Source: Sporothrix humicola (lineage: Eukaryota; Ascomycota; Sordariomycetes; Ophiostomatales; Ophiostomataceae). From it: a stretch of 64,000 bases of DNA. A program made the position numbers and the translations under genes. This document shows positions 36,617-46,585 of the stretch, piece by piece. The notes beneath the pieces were generated by a model, which searched no databases, was not told the DNA's origin, and worked only from the letters and a program-made list of their open reading frames with translations. The stretch lies in contig WNYE01000067.1 of the NCBI GenBank assembly GCA_021396245.1, positions 124,001 to 188,000 of the forward strand. The letters are read 5' to 3'. Position 1 is the stretch's first letter. Each line of letters opens with the position of its first letter.

Positions 36617-39489
36617 TCATGACTTTGTCGTCTCGTTGGTGTTGAGCATACTGCGCAAAAAATCAAGAATCTCACGGCCCCGCTCTGTCTCGAGAAGTCG
36701 TGTGAACTTGGCCCGTTCGGTAACGGGGTCGCCGCCGATCGGGAAGTTCGACGACAGAATCTGCAGACACATGCCGAGCGGGAAAGACGTCATCTCTAGG
36801 CCGTATTGGCCCGTGCTGGGATGGAAAAAGACCTGCAGGTACACCGCAATCTTGTTGATGTACTGGCTTACGCTGGTCCGCTCCGGGAGGTCGGGTATAT
36901 TAAGTGAATGCATCGTGCTGTAGAGTAGCAGGCAGGCCGTGCAGTACACTGTCATGATGTACACAATCGACAGGTCCTCTGTGGGCAGTGCGTTCGATCC
37001 ACTCTCGTCGGGAGGAGGCCGGAAGTCGCCATCGGTGCTCAGGATCATCTCTTCGAGGACGGCCAGTCGTTCTTTGGGCACAAATTCCTCGTACCATGCG
37101 GACAGCTGGGAGTCGTGGGTCCAGCAGGAGTTGATGACTCTTTTGCGGAAATCGTCATACTCTTTGCCCCGGGGCATCTGCTCGAGCCAGTCGATGCTCT
37201 CGAGTATGCTTGGCAAACCGGACATGATATCTACAAGCCGGTCTTTGGGCGTTTTGGGGATCTGTGACCATGGAATGGTCATCCACTGGGGACTGTTGAG
37301 AGGCGACCTCTTCCGAATGCGAATGGCTGCCACAATCTGCGAAGTGACGTTAGTTATATAGATAAAAAAACGAAGAGAAGCTGCTATGATGTAAACTTAC
37401 AAGAGCGAGACGACAATCGACAAACATTTGGTGGCCGTGGCCAGAGATGTGTGCTTCAGGTCCACGCGCGCGGAGAAGGGCTAGCACGCCTGCATTGTGC
37501 TCCTTCCAGCCGCGTGCTCGTGCCCTGCGGTCTTCTTCGTATCGATCGGAGAAGAACATCTATACACGTATTAGAATAGGCCCACAGTGTCGTGAAAAAT
37601 ATAGCTGAGAATGGCGGAAGATGGAACATACAGAAAAGACAATCATTAAACGCAAAGCCGAAAAGACACTGTCGCTCCTTGCTTTTTGCGGGTGGTCGAG
37701 TGCTAGGCGTAACTCGTGAAGCGCCCGGCCATGTGCTCGCAAACTCTGCTCGGCCAAAGCACGGGAGTCATCGCGGGTCTCAACGTTTCGCGCCGCTGCC
37801 GAGAAGCAGTTGGCCATAAGCGTGTAGTGTAGCACAGGGTCTTTGCGGTAGAGATCCTGCACCACGTTCGTCCAGCCACCGCTGGCGTAACCGACAGCCT
37901 GGGGCGGGAAAATGGAACGGTTTGGTAGGTAGGCGTGCCAGAACGTGGCTAGCAGGCTTTCCTCACGCGCAGAGCCGATCAGGCTGCTGTCCGAGCCTAG
38001 GGACGCATCCGGACCAAAGTATAACGGCACCACGCGGAGGTCTTGCCTTCGCCTTGGTGAGGGACTGAACCGAGAAAACTGTGACTGTGCGCCTGGCGTC
38101 TGTCCGTTGGGTGTACGGGGTGGCGACACGACTAAGTTGCTTAAAACGCCGTTTGTCGCGACAAAGTTTGTGACTAATTCGTTCGATTGACCATTGGGCT
38201 GGTCGTTGGGTGGGCCATTTGGTAAGGGATATTCGTGATCGTAGCCGTTTGCGTGGCCATTCGTATAGCCGTTTGGGAAACCGTTTGTGTATCCATTCGT
38301 GAAGCCGTTGGCAAAGCTATTGGGTGTGCTGCTCGCGGTCACTGTGCTGGCAATCGAGGTGGTGCGGCTGCGGTTGTCGGTGCTTGCACTGACGCTCGTG
38401 CTCGTGCTGCTCGGAGTGGCGCTGACATCGACGGTTGTGCCGGGCGCGAATGCGCTTTCGCGGACGGACACGAGGGCTGATGGGCGATGCTGGGTAGTGT
38501 GGACGAAGATGCGGCCTCGTTCATAGCCGCCGCATTCGAGGCCAGCGCGCAGGCATTGGGTACATGATGGTCGTTGGAAGTCGCACTGTCGATGTTAGGC
38601 AAGCAGAACGAAAACGGGCCATGATTAGCCGAAAAGAAGGACAGAAAGAACACCGGGTAAAACAAAGACAAATCAGCAACAAGAGCACTGTGACACAAGA
38701 CCCCCATCCTGTGCGACGGCCCAGCCCTGTAAGGTAGCCTCTCGGGTCCGCTGGAACCTGATCCCGCCGTCCCGTAGCCGTGGTTCTGGGTCCCGTCATC
38801 CGAGCGACGCACCGGCCCGTCATATCGCGAAGCGATACACCACAAAGCGATACACACCCAACCCATCGGACCCTGATCGTGATAACGGTGACACGACGTG
38901 TCAATGGCGACAAAGGATGGAAGAGGGTGGGATGGTGACGATGCGAGATGTGGCGTGCAGGCAATCCCACTTGGGTGTGCGGCGAAGGGCAGTGCTTGGT
39001 CGAACAGACGCGCCGTCGCATTGAGAGAACCCAAGAACCCAAGATGGCGATGTCGATGGTTGAAACGGAGACTGGAAAAGGGAAACAATAAAAGAGGACC
39101 TGGGCACAGGCCCAAAGGGGAAACATGATGCGCCGCTGCAGCCATTGAAATCGTCTGATTCAACCCCAGGTTTTTGCCAAAATGGCCTCTCGTGTGCCTG
39201 GCCCACGCACGCATAGAGCAAGATGCAATAAACGGCCCCCAACGTGCAGTGCAGAGAGTCCAGCGCCAGGAACGGACGCGCCATGTGGAACGACGTGCGA
39301 AGCGAGGACCCGGCGATGCGGTCGAGGGAAAACACCGGATGAAAGACAGAGGCGAACCGAATAACAAACAAACAAACGAAAAACAGACGAAAGGAACAGG
39401 AAACAGCAAAACAGCGAATCGTGACTTACGCCTTTCTTGCGCCGGCGGCATGTCGCGCATGCCTTGGAGCGTCCCGGAACACCAACCAT
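36617..39489 (-). CDS. Zn2Cys6 fungal transcription factor
   Basis: Four exons on the minus strand, 39489-39430, 38585-37632, 37559-37401 and 37336-36617, encode 630 residues. The zinc cluster is split by intron 1: exon 1 gives CATCRRRKKG and exon 2 opens with CDFQRPSCTQC, so C11-x2-C14-x6-C21-x6-C28-x2-C31-x6-C38 is complete only after splicing. Intron 1 is 844 nt, far longer than all others here; introns 2 and 3 are 72 and 64 nt. A linker with repeated NG(F/Y)x tetrapeptides (~117-142) follows. Then comes an all-helical region starting near LLATFWHAYLPNRS that resembles the fungal-specific transcription-factor domain (PF11951 type). It is probably a nuclear regulator; its targets are unknown. 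Its upstream side faces the carbamoylase/racemase gene. Confidence 0.85.
38241..38314 (-). repeat. 12-bp coding repeat (Asn-Gly tetrapeptides)
   Basis: Consecutive four-residue units NGFT, NGYT, NGFP, NGYT, NGHA and NGYD are encoded in exon 2 of the Zn2Cys6 factor. Each unit is 12 bp and the copies are imperfect. Confidence 0.8.
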
Positions 39490-42400
39490 GGCGGTTGTTG
39501 CTGTTCACTCAAAGCGCGGCTCGCGGGGACGGCATTGAGACGAGAAAACGAGCGGACGGGCGACGGCGGAGGTGTGGTGATGCGTCGTCGAGAGTTTGGC
39601 GGGATCGAAATCGAGGATCGAGGCGAAGCAAAGTGACGATATCTGCGCGAGGCAAAAGGACGAAGGTGAATTAAAAAAAAAGAAAAGAAAAGAAAAGAAA
39701 ACCACGGACGGGGGTGTGCGGCTACGGGCGATAGAAATGGGCAAAGGGCGGGTGCCGGAGGCGAAAGGTGTGCGGGCCTGGGAGGCGTCCAAAAGGGTGG
39801 TGGTGAGAATTCGTCTTGTGTGTGTTGGCGGGTTTTAGGGTGACGGACGATGCTGCAACGGAGGAACCTGTCGATATTACCGGTTGGGTGGTTGTTGAGG
39901 AGTGAGGAGGGGGGTAAGGCGCCTTGGGGAAGGAAGGAGGAGCGGGTAAACGTGCTTTTGTGATGCTGCAGGCAGGTGCAGGTGGCACAATCTTCCAATT
40001 TCGGTGGGAGCGAGGGAGGAAGTGATGTTGCAGAGCATGCAAAGAGCCCCATTGCTCCTGCCTCTATTTTTCGATTGCCGTAAGATATTTTGCCATGCAT
40101 TGGTTAGTGGGCAGGCGCCCAGAAGCGCTGTTTCTGTTCCTGCTCTTTCCTTGCTCTGTTTCTCTTGTTCTCTTGTCTCGTTTTCTCGGCTTGCCTGGGA
40201 TTGTCGGCTTAGGGGGGCCCTTTAGGCTGGGTCTGGCCTGGCCTGGCTGGCTCTCGAGGCGCGAGTCTGCGCTAAGCTGCAAGTGGGCCTGGTGTTGCGA
40301 GAAGCGCTGCTGCACACACTGTCGGTACGGCGTTGGCACCCCGCAACAGACTCATTTCTTCGCCTTTTTCTTTCATTCTTTTCGCTCTCTCGACGCTTGC
40401 TGCGTCTGTTTCTAGTTAATTGGGCCTGTTGGGGGCCAAAGCTACTTAGCTCCGCGCGCCTGGTGCTTGGTCGCTGGGCTGGTGTGTGTGGGTTGGCTCC
40501 AGTCGCTGCTTCCTCGCTGGGTCTTGTGCTTGCTTTGCTAGTGAGGTTCTCGTCAGGTTCTCTTGCCCTTTTCGCTTGGTTCCGCCCTGGCGAGCCCGGG
40601 CTCTTTCCTGTTTGTTTTGAAAGTCCTGTCCCGGCGGCATTGGCGATAGGCGTGGAAGCCACGCTTGCCACGACCTGCATGTGTCCTGCAGCCCGCACTC
40701 TGACAGCGCTGCGATTCGCCCGGAGCAATAACGTTGGCGACAAGTGCCCTGCCTACTGTACGGCCTGCATGGCATGGCGTTTGCTTAGCCTGCTCTGGCG
40801 TTCCTTTCTCTTTCCCTTTCCTTCTTTTCAGGGAACTTTTCATGGAACTTTTCATTTTGCTGTTTTCACTTTTCCCAAGGCCCTGGAGCGTCCCTGCCTC
40901 ATTATGATTTTCACTCCTTCTTAATTTGTCGGGTAATAGCCGTTTTGTCTCTGTCTCCCTGCCCGGTCGGTCCTTCTTTTTGTTCTTCTTTGCTTCTTTC
41001 CTCCCTCTGCAATGTACCATGTCTCACTCTCTTTTCCGTCTGTGGAGTTGGGGCACGGAGAATTGCCGGCCTTGCTCCTTCCCTCCCTGTTTGCTAGCTC
41101 CTCAGTAGGAAAAAGGGTTGTCAGCTGTCAGGCACCTTCTTGCACTGTGGAATACGAGCACCAAAGAAAGAAAAGAAAACGAAATCAAAGAGGAAAGAAC
41201 AAAACAAAACAAAGGCGTGACCGCTTCTTTCTTGGCTCTCGTTTTCCAACTCTCTTTCTTCTTTCTTACTTTCATCTTTTCGTGCTCTTCTCCTTTCCCT
41301 CCATCCTCTGATCCTCGAGCCGATCGCCTTCCGTCAAGCACTTGTCATCTTTTGGCTCCTGGGGCCCTCTTTTATTACTCGTTTTCTGTCTTCTTCTTTG
41401 TTCCTCGGTCCTCGAATCGACAACCATCGCTGTGGGCCCCACACATCGACTGCTGATCCATACCATCAAATTAAGATCACGTGACTGGGTATTTACTCTG
41501 AGACGGTCTCGACGGTCAAGAGATGCGAGTCAACACGCCTCAAAACCAGACAGCAACTACCGTGGCAAGGCCTTGGACCTGGTAGACATGGTGATACGAG
41601 TTGCCTTCTTTCATGCTCACCGTCTTTCCAATCACCAATAAGACGGCCGGGTAAGACGCGGTCCCTTACGCGAATGGAACTGAACGTTGCTTTGCAGCCA
41701 GAAGCACATCAGTGGAGGATCTCCAGGCGGCCGCTTGCCTGAGTCGAACAACTTGCATGGTCTCCTGGAGTTGCGTGGAGGCACGGGGGATGGCGAGCCA
41801 ATTGCAACGGCCATATGCACGGAAACCACCGCAAATCCCTCCAGAAAAGAAAGTACGAACGGCACGGCTCAAGATAGCAATGGCACGAGTTTCCTTTCTT
41901 TTTCCTCGCCCATTGCTGGTGGGGATCTAGACCATGGCACTGGATGCAAAAGCGCGGAGTCTAGAAGCCAAAACAGAACGATTGAGCATAACGGCTTCAC
42001 ACAATATCTGATTCTGTGCTGGGCAACAAACTTGGCCACGATTCTCACTTTTCCTCTGACCACAATGATCCAGATCTCTTGTCAAGGGAGGCCGTTAACC
42101 GACGGCTATGCACGAGCAACGGCCGCCATGGCCGCCAAGGGCAGACAAATTGACAAGCAACATTGTAACAAAGGTAATATTTGGACAAAGTACTCACCAA
42201 CAGCCACGAAAAAAACAACAGAAAACAAAGATACCTGCCAGCCTCCCAACAAGCGAGGGCGTGACGAGGCGTTTTGACAGCTCTGGCGTCGCCGCCGGCG
42301 TGGTTTGGCGTGTCTCAGTCGCCCTCCCTCTGGAGTTTCCCATTGACTCTTTTATTGGGAGTTTTTACTGTGTACAATGAAGACAACAAAGAACAACCGC

Positions 42401-43257
42401 TATCGTTCTAGACCGGCTCTAATTTCAATTTGACCCAGCGAGGTGTGGACCAAAATCACCAGCACGATACAACCTCTAGCCCTAAAAATGGGAGTTGAGA
42501 GGCAAGCTTTTGGCTTTTCTAGCTAAGGCTTTAAGAGCTAGCTAGACGAAGAAGCCAACAGCAAGCCACGCATGTCATTCAAGCCAACGGCAAATTGGCC
42601 ACGATCCGTTTGCCTTTCCTGTACTTTGCCTTCGAAGGTGCCACGGCCCTACGGAATTGAGATTTGGGAGCTAAAGCACAAGCGGCTGCTTGCCCAATGT
42701 GGAAAGGGAGGTGAGTAAAGGGATGAAGAAAACAAGAAGATTCAGGAAAATGCCTGAAACGCAGGCGTTTTGGCAGTATCACTTGAATCAGAGCAATAAT
42801 TCGAGTTGAGAACAATATGAACCAAGACGTCGATGCGATGCAGGACAAAGAAATAGTTATCGACAAAGAAGATATGAAGTCGAAAAAAAGAATTGAGACA
42901 GGCAAAGCAAAGGGAGAAGAAAGAACAAGTTGGACAAATTGGCAAACAATTCGAGCCCAGCAGAAACTAAGAGATGAACAATCAAACCCGAAGAGAAATC
43001 GACCAGAAAAAAATTCACACCAGGGCGGAGCATTTTTTAGAAAGGAGGTAAAGATCTAGTTGAATAATCACCCATCTTGGCCGGGCTCGCCAGCGCAAGA
43101 CATCCAGCATCACACGTGGAAGACACGCAGGGAGCAATTTTGGGACAACAAGGGACTGCCAGGGGAACCGAAGTATTGCTTCTGTCACTGGGCATGTGTC
43201 ATGCTGAGTCTCAAATCGGTTCATTTTTTATTGTTTTTTTATCTCTTTTTTTCTTTT

Positions 43258-43306
<49 letters not shown>

Positions 43307-43364
43307 AAAACGTTCCCATAAATGCTATACCTCAATATCTCGGCTAACCAAGGCATATCATTGT
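39490..43364. other. Intergenic, 3.9 kb, no supported gene
   Basis: The part next to the Zn2Cys6 factor (39490-40080) is its promoter and is CT-rich on that gene's strand. Open frames such as 40283-40924 (+), 40222-40743 (-) and 41687-42277 (+) have no recognisable domains. A 14-bp direct repeat near 40826-40855 contains GGAACTTTTCAT. A palindromic TCACGTGA is at 41477-41484. The (AG)20 tract at 43263-43302 lies just past the 3' end of the carbamoylase gene. Confidence 0.5.
43263..43302 (+). repeat. (AG)20 microsatellite
   Basis: Twenty uninterrupted AG units directly follow GAGAC. It lies about 60 bases beyond the stop codon of the carbamoylase/racemase gene, so possibly within its 3' UTR as a CT repeat. 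Confidence 0.97.
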
Positions 43365-45215
43365 TCAGATCCAATCCTGGCCACGGGCTTTGCGTGTTGC
43401 CGACGAGCTCTTGTACATGCCAATTTTGGCTGTGCGGCTTCCCATACGCACAATGCCCGACAAATGCTGTACGCCTGCGAGAACGCCGTCGATGACAGTG
43501 ACATCGGGACCGACGGCAGCCTCGACGGCCAATTTGAGTGGTGTCATTCCGGCACAGCCCAGTGTCAACACTTCGGCCCCGTTGGCCACCAGCGTTTGGG
43601 CGGCTGAGAAGATATTCTTGTTGACCTTTTCCTGAGCATCAGCATCGTCGGCGTGCAAGTCAAGCACGCCCAACTTGCAGCTTGCAACGCCTGCACAGAT
43701 GCTTGACAGGCCCATGTTGTGGATGGTGTCTTCGTGGATGACGCGTGACCGGTCGCTCGTGGCAATGAGACCAAAACGCCCACCAAGGGTGCGAGCTACA
43801 GCGAGCGACGCCTCCATGATGCCGACGACGGGCTGGCCAGTCAGTTCCTCGCGCAGCATGCGGATGAGCGCGTGGTCGGAATAGCAGGCTACGAGGACGG
43901 CATCGTGAGTGGCGGCAATGGGCAGGACTGCTCGGGCGGCGGCGGCGGCTGACATGACGTTGTCGAAGCTGCTTTCAATGGCCGATGGTGCAGGCCGTGG
44001 CGCCGTGAACCCTGTGAGTTCAACACCGGGCGGGAGAGTCGGTGTGGCAAGTGCAACGCACTCGGCGGTCATTGACGCCGTGTTGTTTGGATTGACGAGC
44101 AGAATGCGGATTTTCCTGGCCGGTGGCTTGCTTGCTGCAATTTCTGCACCCTCTGCGCCATTCGTTCCCAAGCGAGGCGGCTCGACAACACCAGTCTGCT
44201 GCGTGATGAGGCCATAGTGCTCGATGCGACGGTGGCGTTGAAAGTCAAAGGTGCGTGCCTTGCCGGCCCTGCACTCGTCAAGGTCGATATCGGCAACAAC
44301 GATCTCGTCTTCTTCCGTCGAAGCCTGTGCAAGGATATCGCCGTCCGGACCGACGATACAACTGCCGCCAATCAGCTCATACTTGCCGTCGTCGAGACCT
44401 GCGCGAGCCGCACAAACGCTGAAGCATGCGTTGGTATAGCTGTACGCCTGCATGACCAAGTGGTGATGGAACAGCGCCTTGGCACGCGAGGCGGCATAGT
44501 CGTCGGCAGCAGGTGTGCCATTTGTGCCATACAAGTGCGGTGCGAAACCGGGTGTGTTATAACCGCACAGAACGACCTCGACGCCCTGCAGACCCAAAAC
44601 CCGCCACGACTCTGCCCATCGCCGGTCGTTGCAGATCATCATGCCAAAGATCGGGTCGCCGTGTGTGTCTGTTTCGGCGGTGTCGACGAGTCCCGGCACC
44701 CGGAAGGCCTTGAAGCCAAGGTCGCCAGGCCGGAAGTAGCGCTTTTCCAGCTGGTTGAGAGCATCTGGATCGGCAAAGGGCTCGACGTCGCCCGGCAGGT
44801 GGATTTTGCGGTACTTGCTAAGCAGCGCGCCGGACTGGCCGTCGTAAAAGATGCAGGCATTGAAAGCCTCACCGGAGTCTGTCTTCTCGGCGTATCCAAC
44901 GCAGATATGAACTTTGAGCTCGCGGGCACGGTCAAACAGCGGTTTTGTCTGAGGCTGGGTGACGATATCGCCGTGCTCAAAGAAAGAGTCGAGCTCGACA
45001 GGATCAGTGATGAGGTGACGCGGGAAGAACGTGCCAAAGGCCGTCTCGGGGAACATGATAACTTGGGCTCCTTTGGCCACGGCGCTGTCGAGCAATGCCA
45101 GCATCCGGCCCATTGTCTTTTCGCGGAGATCGGCATAGTGCGTCGAGCCCATCTGGGCGGCGGCGATACGGAGTGAACGAGGCATGGCGGGTGTGCGAAG
45201 GAGTGTGTACGACAT
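43365..45215 (-). CDS. Fused N-carbamoyl-D-amino acid hydrolase and Asp/Glu/hydantoin racemase
   Basis: A single exon encodes 616 residues in two enzyme domains. Residues ~15-340 are a carbon-nitrogen hydrolase closest to bacterial D-carbamoylases. The catalytic triad is E57 (FPETAFG), K137 (KYRKIHLPG) and C195 (ICNDRRWAESWR), and EKRYFRPGDLGF and HYGLI are also typical. A ~27-residue linker rich in Gly, Ala and Glu follows. Residues ~368-598 are an Asp/Glu/hydantoin racemase domain with its N-terminal ILLVNPNNTASM and both catalytic cysteines, C444 (LVACYSDH) and C554 (TLGCAGMTPL). Together they could racemise 5-substituted hydantoins and release amino acids, CO2 and ammonia from N-carbamoyl compounds. 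A hydantoinase would be needed in between; none is in the window. M1 or M11 could be the start. The substrate is inferred from homology. Confidence 0.9.
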   Translation of the reverse strand: MSYTLLRTPAMPRSLRIAAAQMGSTHYADLREKTMGRMLALLDSAVAKGAQVIMFPETAFGTFFPRHLITDPVELDSFFEHGDIVTQPQTKPLFDRARELKVHICVGYAEKTDSGEAFNACIFYDGQSGALLSKYRKIHLPGDVEPFADPDALNQLEKRYFRPGDLGFKAFRVPGLVDTAETDTHGDPIFGMMICNDRRWAESWRVLGLQGVEVVLCGYNTPGFAPHLYGTNGTPAADDYAASRAKALFHHHLVMQAYSYTNACFSVCAARAGLDDGKYELIGGSCIVGPDGDILAQASTEEDEIVVADIDLDECRAGKARTFDFQRHRRIEHYGLITQQTGVVEPPRLGTNGAEGAEIAASKPPARKIRILLVNPNNTASMTAECVALATPTLPPGVELTGFTAPRPAPSAIESSFDNVMSAAAAARAVLPIAATHDAVLVACYSDHALIRMLREELTGQPVVGIMEASLAVARTLGGRFGLIATSDRSRVIHEDTIHNMGLSSICAGVASCKLGVLDLHADDADAQEKVNKNIFSAAQTLVANGAEVLTLGCAGMTPLKLAVEAAVGPDVTVIDGVLAGVQHLSGIVRMGSRTAKIGMYKSSSATRKARGQDWI

Positions 45216-46585
45216 ATTGACTAATTGGCGAATGTTGATTTATTTCGAGTTTCTGGGAAATGCAATTCAATGAAGCCAGAAATGGTCGAAATCTCCAGCA
45301 AAAGTTAGATGCATTCTCGAACTTGTTTTGTGACCGTCAATGATGATAATATCACCATCGGCCACCTCCGCCGCCGAGTTATCAATGATGTCGGGCCTCC
45401 GTTATCAGACGTCGCAATCGGTCAGGGTTTGCAGCACCAACATAGTGGTAAAAGCGTCTAAATCGATGTAAGTGCGGGCTAGATGCCGCCGAGTATGCAT
45501 GTTTATCGACGCCGAGCTAGCCTAGCAAGGCCAGCCGATAAGAGAGTACTTTTGGGGGCAAAAGTATAAGAAGGGCCGTTCCGACGTCAGTTGGCCGTAA
45601 GGGGTCTGTTGTTTCTGAAAGTTGATGACTTCTATTTATCGAGAGATTTTGCCACTTTTGGAAGTTTGTTTTCTTCATTATGGCAACAAGGCTGAGCGGT
45701 GTTGAAGCGTGCCGAGAAGCCGATGCGACAGACTGTCGGAGTCAAGCATCCGGTGGCTCATCTTCGTTGTGACGACGTTCGAGGCTTGGTCGACGCAGCA
45801 ATGGCGCATTCATAAACCAAAAAAAAAAAATTCTGAGTCGCATTTGAGTCGCACATTTTGACTCTCTTTCCGATCTTGTGAATTCCTTCCTCGGAATTTT
45901 TCACGATGTTCTCGAACACCGTTCTGTGCATCGCTCCTTCCGCGTCCTTTCCCCGAACGTGCAAAAGTAATCTGTCAGCTAATTGCCCAAAGAGGAAGGT
46001 CAGATGGGTCAACCCACGAATTTTTGCACGCCAAGCCGCCCGGACAGGTGACTCAGGCGGTATGTGGTTCTGGAGACACTGCTGAACACGGTGTAAGACT
46101 CCGTAAAACAGGGCACGAGGCGGGAAATAGGGCGGTCCTGGCAGGGCTAGACTGTTTAAGCCTTCCAAGACTTCCAGAGCAACAAAGCAACAAAAGCATC
46201 ATTGCACCGCAGTTTACCGCGCGCGACATGGCTCGGGCTTAATTCGACCGTAGCACACGAAAAATGTACTTTCTACCCGCAGTCAAAACAGTCAAAGGGC
46301 GCGATGCAACATGGGGAAGCGGGGCCAGAGGGCGTCGCTTGTCGCTTGTCTGGGGTTTAAAGTTTTCTTGGTTTGACATGAGACGGCTCAGGGCTTGAAT
46401 AAAATATACAAAACGGGATCGTGGTCCGTCATGAATTGAATTGGCAAAAGAAGGACTGGAAAGGTTGAAATAAGAATCAAGAAGCAACAAAAAATGAAGA
46501 AGAAATAGATCAAAATTAAACCCACGATATTCGCACAACCACTCCTGCCTTAATTATCTAGCAACAACCGCACCTTCCCTCGCTC
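45216..46585. other. Divergent intergenic region, carbamoylase to MFS transporter
   Basis: 1.37 kb between two start codons. The carbamoylase-proximal third is dense in GATA-factor sites (separate entry). The MFS-proximal side has one AGATAA on the minus strand at 46554-46559. A 136-codon minus-strand frame (45758-46168) has no recognisable features and is not called. Confidence 0.6.
45344..45641. promoter_or_regulatory. Cluster of six HGATAR GATA-factor sites
   Basis: Sites are TGATAA at 45344-45349 (+), 45379-45384 (-) and 45402-45407 (-), and CGATAA at 45503-45508 (-), 45536-45541 (+) and 45636-45641 (-). They lie 129 to 426 bp upstream of the carbamoylase/racemase ATG. HGATAR is the binding site of AreA/NIT2, the activator of nitrogen-scavenging genes. 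With equal base frequencies about 0.9 sites are expected in 298 bp on both strands; six are present. The match to a nitrogen-releasing enzyme makes regulation by nitrogen supply plausible. Confidence 0.6.

Noticed and set aside
38339..39508. 389-codon minus-strand frame overlapping the Zn2Cys6 gene
   Set aside because: It runs in a different frame through the first exon, the long intron and the linker. The spliced model restores a complete zinc cluster, so this frame is a shadow.
41687..42277. 196-codon plus-strand frame between the Zn2Cys6 and carbamoylase genes
   Set aside because: No recognisable domain and codon use unlike the surrounding genes. Transcript data would be needed to reconsider it.
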